DNA of 8,954 nucleotides, from assembly GCA_031264885.1 (NCBI GenBank), contig JAISDM010000306.1, positions 1 through 8,954 of the forward strand, given 5' to 3'. Within the stretch, counting starts at the first letter, position 1. The number at the start of each line of letters is the position of its first letter. Source of the stretch: Peptococcaceae bacterium (GTDB taxonomy: Bacteria; Bacillota; Peptococcia; DRI-13; UBA5745). The notes under the pieces were generated by a model, which saw only the letters and a list, made by a program, of their open reading frames with translations, ran no database searches and was not told the origin of the DNA. A program made the translations under genes and the position numbers. Positions 1-6,900 of this stretch are shown piece after piece.

Positions 1-323
1 AACATCTGTGAGCCGGTCAGCCAAAAATCTCCGTTTGTCTTGTGTTTGTCAACGTACATCTTGATATAGGGAAGGATTTCGGGGGCATATTGGATTTCGT
101 CCACAATGACGGGCGGGGCGTACCGTTCCAAGAACGCGGAGGGTTCCGTTTTGGCGAATAACCGGTCGTCGGGATCGTCCAGGGAAACATACCCGCGTTC
201 GTTTTCGCTTAAATGGGCCAGCAGCGTTGTTTTGCCGGACTGACGCGGGCCTGTCAGCATCAGCACAGGGAAAGTCCGGCTGATACGCCGCACGGTGGCT
301 TCGATTTTTCGGGGGATGTACAT
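1..323 (-). CDS. AAA+ ATPase of AAA_14/DUF4143 type, N-terminal part
   Basis: The gene runs off the left edge; about 107 residues are visible from an ATG at 321-323. The start MYIPRKIEATVRRISRTFPV is followed by a Walker A loop, GPRQSGKTT (residues about 25-33), then SLDDPDDR, a Walker B strand ending IVDEIQYAP, and LTGSQ, the sensor-like motif of this family. That order (P-loop, LDDP, VDEIQ, TGSQ) is typical of the AAA_14 ATPases that carry a C-terminal DUF4143 nuclease-like domain; the latter would lie outside the window. A ribosome site AGAAGGTGG ends 4 nt before the ATG. Family members are widespread stand-alone genes of poorly known role, often in accessory regions, and I assign no substrate. 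It is transcribed away from everything else here, and the adjacent 17-bp inverted repeat probably controls it. Confidence 0.9.
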   Translation of the reverse strand, partial: MYIPRKIEATVRRISRTFPVLMLTGPRQSGKTTLLAHLSENERGYVSLDDPDDRLFAKTEPSAFLERYAPPVIVDEIQYAPEILPYIKMYVDKHKTNGDFWLTGSQM

Positions 324-330
324 AGTTCCA

Positions 331-379
331 CCTTCTTTAAGCTAATCCAAAGGATGATTTTAGATTAGCTTAAAGAAGG
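331..379 (-). promoter_or_regulatory. Perfect 17-bp inverted repeat over the ATPase leader
   Basis: CCTTCTTTAAGCTAATC at 331-347 is repeated exactly in inverted orientation at 363-379, with a 15-nt loop. On the minus-strand transcript the 3' arm ends in AAAGAAGG, part of the ATPase ribosome site, and the 5' arm would pair with it. The element could be an RNA hairpin hiding the ribosome site, or a protein operator. A perfect dyad this long, placed between a -35-like box and the start codon, is unlikely by chance. Confidence 0.75.
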
Positions 380-391
380 CGGTTTTGTCAA
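362..391 (-). promoter_or_regulatory. Candidate promoter for the ATPase gene
   Basis: On the minus strand a perfect -35 box, TTGACA (386-391), is followed after 18 bp by TAATCT (362-367). The latter is a weak -10 that keeps the conserved A2 and T6. TAAAAT just beyond is a better -10 by sequence but sits 23 bp from the -35. The -10 lies in the distal arm of the inverted repeat, so anything bound there would block transcription. Confidence 0.4.
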
Positions 392-405
392 GTCTCGCGT
401 GTTAA

Positions 406-558
406 AACGATCGTAGCGCAAACTGGATCCATTCGCGCGGTGTAACAAGCGTGACCATCAAAGTTGCGGCCGGCAACGAAGAAGCGTTCGGTTTCTATTC
501 AAAATATGGGTTTAAGCCAATATTCACAGAATTACAAATCGCGACGAAACCAATATAG
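406..558 (+). pseudogene. GNAT N-acetyltransferase, C-terminal remnant
   Basis: In the frame ending at TAG 556-558 the translation reads RGVTSVTIKVAAGNEEAFGF followed by YSKYGFKPIFTEL. This is the last strand-helix-strand of a GNAT acetyltransferase: a beta strand, the GNExAxxFYxKxGF motif that lines the acetyl-CoA site, and a closing strand. Only about 50 codons remain; the frame is closed by TAA at 403-405 and no acetyl-CoA P-loop (Q/RxxGxG/A) precedes it. There is no plausible ribosome site or start. It is best read as the tail of a gene whose 5' part was lost, perhaps when the neighbouring inverted-repeat segment and ATPase arrived. The substrate cannot be told. Confidence 0.7.
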
Positions 559-564
559 CGGACG

Positions 565-976
565 TCACTCATATCCAAGCCCTCTTTTGGTAAACGGACA
601 GTTTGATATGCACAGTCCGCAAAGCGTTTCTTCAATATTCAGCAGTTTTTTAGCCCGGGCGTATCCAGCGGCGCGGCAGGCGCGGGCGTCAAAAAACGCG
701 TCCCTGTCAACGCCGGGTTCCCACAAACCGCCGCGCGGAGCTTTGCCGGGGCATATATCGGCACAGATTGTACAATTCGGGTCGCAATTGGATTTTGTCA
801 CCGGCGTGCCGCAAACAAGCGGCGCGTTGGTTCATACGACCGTCACCCGTATTGCTGAACCGGCTTCGTTTGTCACCAGCATTGCGTTTTTACCTATCCA
901 ACCTGCGCCTGATAATGTCGCTGCGGTTTTTTGCGGCAATAACGAACGTAGCTGTCGGCTTTTTTAGCGTTGGCAT
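565..976 (-). pseudogene. Epoxyqueuosine reductase-like 4Fe-4S protein, decayed
   Basis: Reading leftward, the minus strand encodes LPQKTAATLSGAGWIGKNAM, then LVTNEAGSAIRVTVV, an in-frame TGA (832-834), then TNAPLVCGTPVTKSNCDPNC. Next come a cluster motif CTICADICPGKAP, WEPGVDRDAFFDARAC, and a second cluster motif CGLCISNCPFTKRG near the stop at 565-567. The GWIGK motif and paired 4Fe-4S motifs are those of QueG-like proteins and of the related 4Fe-4S double-cluster family common in anaerobes. The TGA stands where relatives usually have leucine (TSVLTDAPL). Upstream of about 942 the similarity continues only weakly and in another frame, so there is also a small indel, and the N-terminal half is missing. 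An ATG at 974-976 with AGGAGG at 985-990 survives but opens a short unrelated frame. The gene is dead. It ends 6 bp from the GNAT remnant, tail to tail. Confidence 0.75.
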
Positions 977-999
977 ATTTTTATCCTCCTCTTCGTACA

Positions 1000-1040
1000 T
1001 AAAACAAATTGACAGCTGTTTCGGCTGTCAATTTGTTTTA
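1000..1040 (-). terminator. Hairpin terminator at the 3' end of the XRE gene
   Basis: TAAAACAAATTGACAGC (1000-1016) and its exact reverse complement (1024-1040) flank a 7-nt loop. The core TTGACAGC/GCTGTCAA is bracketed by an A-tract and a T-tract, giving a terminator shape in both directions. The XRE stop codon (1028-1030) lies in one arm, so the main role is to end that gene. It may also block + strand read-through. Confidence 0.8.
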
Positions 1041-1381
1041 TTGTCCCCGCCGTTCTCTGTTTGCATGGCAAAGAGGCCCTTCATCTGACTCAAGGCGTAG
1101 GTCCTGTACTTGGGACTCAAGGCGCTGAAAATCTCTATGGCTTCGGAAAGCTGCTTGTCTTCTTTGTATTCACGGTCAAACATTTCGCCTTCGGCGTTCG
1201 TGAGCCATTGTTTGCGGACGCCGAAGATCAGGCAGAGGTGGTCGAGAAAGACATCTTTGGGCTCTACCCTCGCGCGCTCAAGGTTGTTTATGACGTCCCG
1301 GCTCACGCCCAGCCGCTTGCCAAAATCGGCCTGTGTCAGGCGCAAAACGGCTCTCAGCTTTTTGATTCTTTCCGCGATCAA
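1028..1381 (-). CDS. XRE-family transcriptional regulator
   Basis: A 117-residue protein starting MIAERIKKLRAVLRLTQADF, then GKRLGVSRDVINNLERARVE. This is a Cro/C1-type helix-turn-helix (residues about 5-60) with the usual L-T-Q, G-V-S and I-x-x-L-E positions, followed by WLTNAEGEMF, a stretch frequent in repressors of Gram-positive anaerobes. The C-terminal third, IFSALSPKYRTYALSQMKGL (residues 84-103), is predicted helical and probably mediates dimerisation. I chose the TTG at 1379-1381. A longer frame exists to 1432, but its upstream part contains this gene's own promoter (TTGACG, 17 bp, TATACT), so it cannot be translated from that promoter; GGGGGG lies about 7 nt before the chosen TTG. 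The gene diverges from the signalling operon and shares a palindromic control region with it, so it probably represses both itself and the operon. The ligand or trigger is unknown. Confidence 0.85.
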   Translation of the reverse strand: MIAERIKKLRAVLRLTQADFGKRLGVSRDVINNLERARVEPKDVFLDHLCLIFGVRKQWLTNAEGEMFDREYKEDKQLSEAIEIFSALSPKYRTYALSQMKGLFAMQTENGGDNKTN

Positions 1382-1403
1382 GGCGATACCCCCCAGCGCC
1401 ATT

Positions 1404-1432
1404 AGTATATAACTCAAATAGATTTCCGTCAA
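1404..1432 (-). promoter_or_regulatory. Promoter of the XRE regulator gene
   Basis: On the minus strand, TTGACG (1427-1432) is separated by exactly 17 bp from TATACT (1404-1409): five of six consensus bases in each box. Initiation would fall near 1397, leaving a short leader to the TTG start at 1381. Confidence 0.75.
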
Positions 1433-1453
1433 CCCGATATAAAGAGTTGACGG
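1426..1453. promoter_or_regulatory. Palindromic operator spanning both -35 boxes
   Basis: CCGTCAAC (1426-1433) and GTTGACGG (1446-1453) form a perfect 8-bp inverted repeat with a 12-bp AT-rich spacer. Each arm contains the -35 hexamer of one of the two divergent promoters. A dimeric XRE protein bound here would cover both promoters at once. Lack of symmetry beyond the arms means part of the palindrome is simply the two -35 boxes facing each other; the extra matching C and GG bases argue for an operator. Confidence 0.55.
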
Positions 1454-1475
1454 CTCGCGGATGGGATGTTATGAT
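1447..1475 (+). promoter_or_regulatory. Promoter of the signalling operon
   Basis: TTGACG (1447-1452), a 17-bp spacer, then TATGAT (1470-1475): five of six matches in both boxes. The start point would be near 1482, giving a leader of about 30 nt to the first gene. No other promoter of this quality was seen before the three downstream genes. Confidence 0.75.
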
Positions 1476-1513
1476 GAGTAATAAACTCAATTATATACAT
1501 AGGGGATGAGTAT

Positions 1514-1723
1514 ATGGCTCGCAAGAAAGCCGCCGAAGAGGAGACGTTTGAGTTTCAGCGGATTTTTTCCGGCCTGAGTCCGAACAACCGGCAGTATTCT
1601 ATGGCCATTTTGCGCAGTCTGCAATTCGCGGAGGAGCAGGAAAGAGACAGGGGAACCCGGAGACGCCGTCCGCCGCGGAAAAACACTGGCGAAGATCAAG
1701 GGAACGGCGACGCGCGCCCATGA
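1514..1723 (+). CDS. Small protein sharing a helix motif with the XRE regulator
   Basis: A 69-residue protein with AGGGGA 7 nt before its ATG. I know no named family for it. It begins with a charged stretch (MARKKAAEEETFEFQ), continues IFSGLSPNNRQYSMAILRSL (residues 17-36), and ends in a basic, disordered-looking tail rich in Arg, Pro and Gly. The middle part matches the C-terminus of the divergent XRE regulator, IFSALSPKYRTYALSQMKGL, without gaps: I-F-S-x-L-S-P-x-x-R-x-Y is shared, plus a final Leu (9 of 20 identical). That suggests a free copy of the regulator's interaction helices, able to pair with it or with a common partner (inference). Its stop overlaps the next start as ATGA (1720-1723), so it is the first gene of the coupled operon. 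A translated leader whose main role is coupling is the alternative. Confidence 0.7.
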   Translation: MARKKAAEEETFEFQRIFSGLSPNNRQYSMAILRSLQFAEEQERDRGTRRRRPPRKNTGEDQGNGDARP

Positions 1724-3927
1724 AAACACGAGGGGAATCGCTGAAATCCTACGCCGTTGTGCCGCTGTTCCTGTTTTCGGCTTTATTGGTTTTTGCCGTT
1801 ACGTCCTACGCCGGCCGTCTCGCCGGGTTCGCCGCCGACACAATGGAATACAATATCGAACAGCGGCTGCTGGCTGTCAGCAGAATGGGCGCCGCGCTGG
1901 TTTCTTCCGCCGAACTGGATCAATACCGTGAAAGGGAGGATATGCGGAAGCCTGAGTATCAGGCCCTCCGCCGGAAGCTCCTGGCCTTCTCCGAGGAGGC
2001 CGAAGTCCTCTATGTTTACTACATACGGGAAGAAAACGGGAAGCTGCAGTTCATCGTGGACAACGATTTTGACGAAAGCACCCGGGTCGGCCTGGATACG
2101 CCGCCCAGCGATCCTGAAATGACGCCGGGAATTGAGGCGGCGCTGTCCGGGCGGGCTGTATGCCCCGGTCTCGGCAATTATTCCGTGGGCTGGGACGGAC
2201 TCCTGGCGGCCTTGGCGCCGGTTTTTGACGCGGAGGGGCGCGTGGCCGCCATATGCGGCGTCGATATCATGGACGAGCCGATCGTGGGCGTCCGCCGCAT
2301 GATGCGCGTATTTGCCGCCGTACAGGCCGTTTCGGTGGCCGCCGTTTTTTTAAGCGGGATCGCGGGGCTGTGGATGTACCGCCGCGAGGCGGTTCGCGCC
2401 AATAACGAAAGCAAGGTGAGAGCGGTTTTTCTCGCGCGGATGAGCAGTGAAATACATGGGCCGATCCACACGATCATCGCTATGTCGGAACGGATACTGC
2501 GGGAGAATGTGTCTCCTTCCGTCCGGGAAAACGTCCTGGCTGTCAAACGGACCGGAACAAACCTTCTGTCTGTCGTCCATCACGCTCTGAATTTATTCAA
2601 AACGGAGGCGGAAGCGCCCCCGGACGCCGGTGTGTTGCCTGGAGGCGGCGGGGCGCCGTCCGGGGGAGTTGATACGTCATCCGGAAACGCCGCCGACACG
2701 CCGCTCCAGGGCATTGACGCGTCATTCAAGGACGCCGCCGCACCGATCGGCGCGGCGGCGTCGGAACCCTTGACTCCGGGGCCGCCGCCGTCTCCGCCAC
2801 TGCCACCGCAGACGCTGTCGCAGTCACCGCCGTTTCCGCAGCCGCCACCGCCGCCGCGGCTTGCCGCGCCGTCCGGGAACGTCTCCGCGCCGCTCCAGGA
2901 TGTCGCGGCGCCTTCCGCCGAGCCGCGGGCGGCGGAGATGAGCCACCTGTTTGTCATCAATCCGATGTCCTTCGGCCGTCAAACGGATCTGGACGCCGTG
3001 ACGCTGGACATTCAGTATTGTTTCGCCGCGCTGGGCTCGGCGGATTACAGCATCTATATTTCCCGCTTTCCCAGGGCTGCCATCGGCAAGATCAGGGAAT
3101 ACGCGGAAGAGGCCGGCAGCGGCAAAACCGTCCGCGTCTACGCCGTCGGAGGCGACGGGATTTTGTTCGACTGTCTGAACGGGGTCGTGGGCCTTCCCAA
3201 CGCGGAACTGGCGGTCGTCCCCTATGGGAACAGCAACGATTTTGTGCGGGCGTTCGGGGAGGGGAAGGAAAAACTGTTTCGGGACATTAAAGCGCAAATC
3301 TTCTCAGGGACAATCCCCACCGATGTGATATTCTGCGGGAATAACTACGCGCTGAACACCTGCACCATCGGTATGGAGGCTTACACGGTTCATAAAGCGG
3401 CGGAACTGAACGCGCGGTATACGCCGTATTGGAACAAATTTCCCCCGCGCATCCGCAAATTCATGTACGATTTCATGTTTTTTTTGGGCGGGATCATCTC
3501 ATCGTTCACGGTTAAAATCACACATCAGCGCTACACCGTTTGGATCGACGGCAAGGATGCCGGCGGGTACTACACGACGATCAATATTGCCAACGGACCT
3601 TGCTACGGCGGGGACAAAACCGCCGCCACGGCCGCCGTGCCGGACGACGGGCGGATTGACGTGATGTTGTTCAAAAGCACAAACACGTTTAACATCATCC
3701 GCGTCGGCACAAGATATATCTACGGGAAGCACCACAAATTCCCATCGTATATATCCTACATAAGAGCCTCCGAAATCACCGTCCGCTCCGAGGAACCGCT
3801 GGTGCTGCAGCTGGACGGGGAAATATTCCTGGATACGAACATCACCGTCAAAATCATTCCCGCCGCCGTGAGGATCGTCGCGGCGGGGGATATGCCCTAT
3901 GAGAGGAGGGCGGAGTTCCGTGAATAA
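1720..3927 (+). CDS. Membrane sensor / degenerate HisKA / lipid kinase fusion
   Basis: A 735-residue protein. Residues 11-30 and about 197-219 are membrane segments. Between them lies an extracytoplasmic Cache-like sensor ending WDGLLAALAPVFDAEGRVAA then ICGVDI. Residues 235-296 align without gaps to the HisKA domain of the next gene (about 24 of 62 identical), but the phospho-accepting His is Ser243 (MSSEIHGP instead of TSHEIRTP), and no HATPase domain follows. Instead comes a Pro/Ala/Gly-rich linker (about 298-405) and then a DAGK/LCB5-type lipid kinase domain (about 407-720). Its motifs are FVINP, GGDGIL (477-482; usual GGDGT), PYGNSNDFVRAFG (usual PxGTGNDFAR), NGPCYGG, PDDGRIDV and LDGE. 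The catalytic acidic residues are present; the GGDGT Thr and the following Asn-Glu are changed to Ile and Phe-Asp. Such kinases phosphorylate diacylglycerol or similar lipids at the inner membrane face. It probably senses an outside signal and may pair with the downstream kinase; the lipid substrate is unknown. ATG 1720 overlaps the previous stop. Confidence 0.85.
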   Translation: MKTRGESLKSYAVVPLFLFSALLVFAVTSYAGRLAGFAADTMEYNIEQRLLAVSRMGAALVSSAELDQYREREDMRKPEYQALRRKLLAFSEEAEVLYVYYIREENGKLQFIVDNDFDESTRVGLDTPPSDPEMTPGIEAALSGRAVCPGLGNYSVGWDGLLAALAPVFDAEGRVAAICGVDIMDEPIVGVRRMMRVFAAVQAVSVAAVFLSGIAGLWMYRREAVRANNESKVRAVFLARMSSEIHGPIHTIIAMSERILRENVSPSVRENVLAVKRTGTNLLSVVHHALNLFKTEAEAPPDAGVLPGGGGAPSGGVDTSSGNAADTPLQGIDASFKDAAAPIGAAASEPLTPGPPPSPPLPPQTLSQSPPFPQPPPPPRLAAPSGNVSAPLQDVAAPSAEPRAAEMSHLFVINPMSFGRQTDLDAVTLDIQYCFAALGSADYSIYISRFPRAAIGKIREYAEEAGSGKTVRVYAVGGDGILFDCLNGVVGLPNAELAVVPYGNSNDFVRAFGEGKEKLFRDIKAQIFSGTIPTDVIFCGNNYALNTCTIGMEAYTVHKAAELNARYTPYWNKFPPRIRKFMYDFMFFLGGIISSFTVKITHQRYTVWIDGKDAGGYYTTINIANGPCYGGDKTAATAAVPDDGRIDVMLFKSTNTFNIIRVGTRYIYGKHHKFPSYISYIRASEITVRSEEPLVLQLDGEIFLDTNITVKIIPAAVRIVAAGDMPYERRAEFRE
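2614..2937 (+). repeat. Low-complexity Pro/Ala/Gly linker with an in-frame repeat
   Basis: Within the lipid kinase fusion, this GC-rich stretch encodes a flexible linker with runs such as PGPPPSPPLPP and PPPPPR. One unit occurs twice in the same frame: CCGG(A/G)AACG...CCGCTCCAGG at 2681-2710 and 2873-2899, encoding SGNAADTPLQ and SGNVSAPLQ. This suggests the linker grew by duplication and slippage. It probably gives the kinase domain reach from the membrane and is expected to vary in length between strains. Confidence 0.7.
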
Positions 3928-6900
3928 CAGGAACGGCGCGGAGGGATATTTTCGGATGGCCGCCGTTTTTGCGGTATGCAGCATGATTATTTTGATCCTG
4001 ATTTACGCGCCCAGTTACATCGGCAGAGGGAACTATGTCAATCTTGCCATTCCCACGGCGGTATGCTGCGCGCTGATCCTGTGCAGCATACCCGTCTTGA
4101 GATACATCAAAAAAGTATGGTCGGGCAACATGGACGCCGGTTATTTTCAGGCGGCCAATTTGCTGGCCGTTTTCAGCATGGTGGCTTTTATCCTCATCCG
4201 CTTGCCGGAATACATCAGCCACGGACTCTATGTGCGGGCGGCAGCCTTATTGGTGTGTTGCCTCGGCGCCATTTTGATTATGATCCTTCTGATGCTGCGC
4301 GTGAAAAAGATATCGACGCTGGCTTTTTTCATTCCCGCGGTCATTTTTATCCTGTATACGGCGGGAACGATCTTTCTGGGCGGCTCGTTTTATTACTTCC
4401 TTATTTACCTCGTCATATGCGGCATCGGCGCGGCCTATTGCGATTATAAGAAGTTTTTTTGGTTCCTGATTTTGGCGCACGGCGCCGTTTTGATTTTGAT
4501 TTTGCTTGGGGCGCCGCTCTCAAATGAGGATATTTCTTTCAGCGACATGCTGGTCAACTGGATCGCCACCGTGTACGTCAGTATTTTTTCCCTGATGCTT
4601 TCCCGGTTTTCCACCGAAAAAAGCAGCCGCTCATCCAGGGCGCTGAATACCTTCAGCACGCTGATGACGACGACGCCGAATCTGGTGGCGCTGGTGGACG
4701 GTATGAGCCGGGTGATGTACATCAGCCGTCCGCTGGCGGTCCTGGCGCACATCGAGGATTATGAAATGGCGGCGGGCAGACCGCTGATCGATCTGTTCCC
4801 TGAAATGGACATGAAGCTGATGATCTGCGATGTTTTGAACGCCGGGGGATTTTATGAGGATACCCGAGAGCTGACATTGAACGGTGAGATCCGCCATTTC
4901 AAAATCATCGCCGATAACCTGCACGGAACTTTGGGGGGCAAATTCATCGACATCAGCGATATCACCCCCATTGTCCAGGCAAAATTTGAAGCGGAGCGCA
5001 GCGCCGAAGCCAAGAGCGTTTTTCTCGCCAATACGAGTCATGAAATCCGAACGCCGATGAACGCGATCCTCGGCGTGGCGGAGCTGATGCTGCGAAAGGA
5101 GCTGCCTCAGGACGTCCGTGAGGACGCGGCCGCCATCCGGCAGGCCGGTTCCAACCTGTTGTCCATCATCAACGATATACTGGATTTTTCCAAAATAGAA
5201 TCCGGGAAGATGGAGATCGTCCCCGCGGAGTATGAATTCGCGTCGCTGGTGAACGATGTGGTCGGCATCATCCGCACGCGTCTGATCGAAAAAGACATTT
5301 TGTTTACCGTCAATCTTGACAGCAAACTCCCCCGCGGGCTGGTCGGCGATGAGGCCCGCGTGCGCCAGATACTGCTCAACCTTCTTTCAAACGCTGTGAA
5401 ATATACGCGCGAGGGAACGATCGCCCTCACTGTGGAAGGGACATGGGACCCGGACGGGAGCGTCGCGCTGTGTTTCGAGATTTCCGACACGGGCGTGGGT
5501 ATAAAGGCAGAGGATATGGGCAAGCTGTTCGGCGATTTTTCCCGGCTTGACACGCATAAAAACCGGGGCGTTGAGGGAACCGGACTGGGGCTTGCCATAT
5601 CCCGAAACCTCTGCCGCATGATGGGCGGCGACATCCGCGTCCGCAGCGCGTATGGCAAAGGCAGTACGTTTACCGCCGTACTTCCGCAAAAAATCAAAGC
5701 GCCGGAACCGTTTGCCGCGGTGCGTTCGCCGGAAACAAAGCAGGTCCTGATCTACGAAACCCGCGTCCCTTACGCCGATTCCATTGTCCGTTCCGTGGAG
5801 AACCTGGGTGTGCGCTGTACGTTTGCCAATATTTGGGAAGATTTCACGCAACATCTGGAAAACGGGCGCTATCCGTTTATTTTCGCTCCGGGGCATTTAT
5901 TTGAGAAGGTTTACGAAACGGCGGGTCAGTTGGCTCCCGAATCCGCGCTGATTCTGTTGGCGGAATTCGGGGAACTCATCGTCCGTAATAACGTCTGCTC
6001 CATCGCTATGCCGGCGCATTCCCTATCTATCGCGAACGCTTTGAACGGAATGGCCGGCGACGCGGCCGGAGACAGAATAAAAGACAGCGGCGTCCGGTTT
6101 ATTATGCCGGAAGCGCGGATTTTGATTGTGGATGATATCGCCACGAACCTGAAAGTGGCCGCGGGGTTGCTTGCGCCCTACCGGGCGCGGGTTGACTGCC
6201 GCGAGGGCGGCTTGGAAGCGATTGAGCGCACGCGGGAAAGCCCCTATGATCTGATTTTCATGGATCACATGATGCCGGGGATGGACGGGATTGAGGCGGC
6301 CGCGGCTATCCGCGCCCTGCCGGGCGGACGCTTCCGGGAGGTTCCCATCATCGCGCTGACCGCCAACGCGGTGTCCGGTATGAGAGAGATGTTTTTGGAG
6401 AATGGATTTCAGGATTATCTCGCGAAGCCTATTGAGATATCCAAGCTCAATGAAATTGTCGCCAAATGGATTCCGCCGGAAAAACAGGAAAGATTGGTTG
6501 AAACGGAAGAACGCGCCCCGGCTTCGCGGGGAACAGATTTTGCGCCTCCTGAGCCTGAGTTGGCCATTGACGGCGTGGATACCGCGCGCGGCGTCGCCAT
6601 GACGGGCGGATCGGCCCGGCAATATCAGGAAGTGCTGGCCCTGTATTGCCGGGATGCCGCCGAACGTTTGGAGCTTCTGCGAGAAGCGCCGGACGAAGCC
6701 CATCTCGCGCTGTTTATCACCCAGGTTCACGCACTGAAAAGCGCGTCAGCCAGCATTGGAGCCGCCGCTCTGTCGGAGAGGGCGGCGGAGCTGGAGGCGG
6801 CGGGCAGGCGGGGCGATCTGGATTTTGTCCGGGAAAACCTGGGTGGGTTTCACGAAGCGCTGGCGTTGCTGGTTTCTCATATTCGCGCCGCGTTATCGGC

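Noticed and set aside
832..834. In-frame TGA as a selenocysteine codon in the 4Fe-4S protein
   Set aside because: Relatives have a leucine at this position rather than a cysteine, and the gene also has a frame change and a missing N-terminus, so decay explains it.
464..967. Open frame of 167 codons on the + strand
   Set aside because: It crosses the GNAT and QueG-like remnants in unrelated frames, resembles no protein I recognise and has no ribosome site.
2614..2937. Two separate genes joined by mistake in the low-complexity linker
   Set aside because: The frame is open throughout, codon composition stays coherent, and the in-frame repeat of SGN...PLQ keeps phase. A sequencing indel cannot be wholly excluded, but nothing points to one.
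2580..2960. Glycine-rich open frame on the - strand
   Set aside because: It is the antisense image of the proline-rich linker; its glycine runs come from CCG/CCA repeats read backwards.
3899..3922. ATG at 3899 as start of the hybrid kinase
   Set aside because: It has no ribosome site and would make AGGAGG at 3904-3909 part of the coding region; GTG 3920 has that site and an 8-nt overlap matching the next junction.
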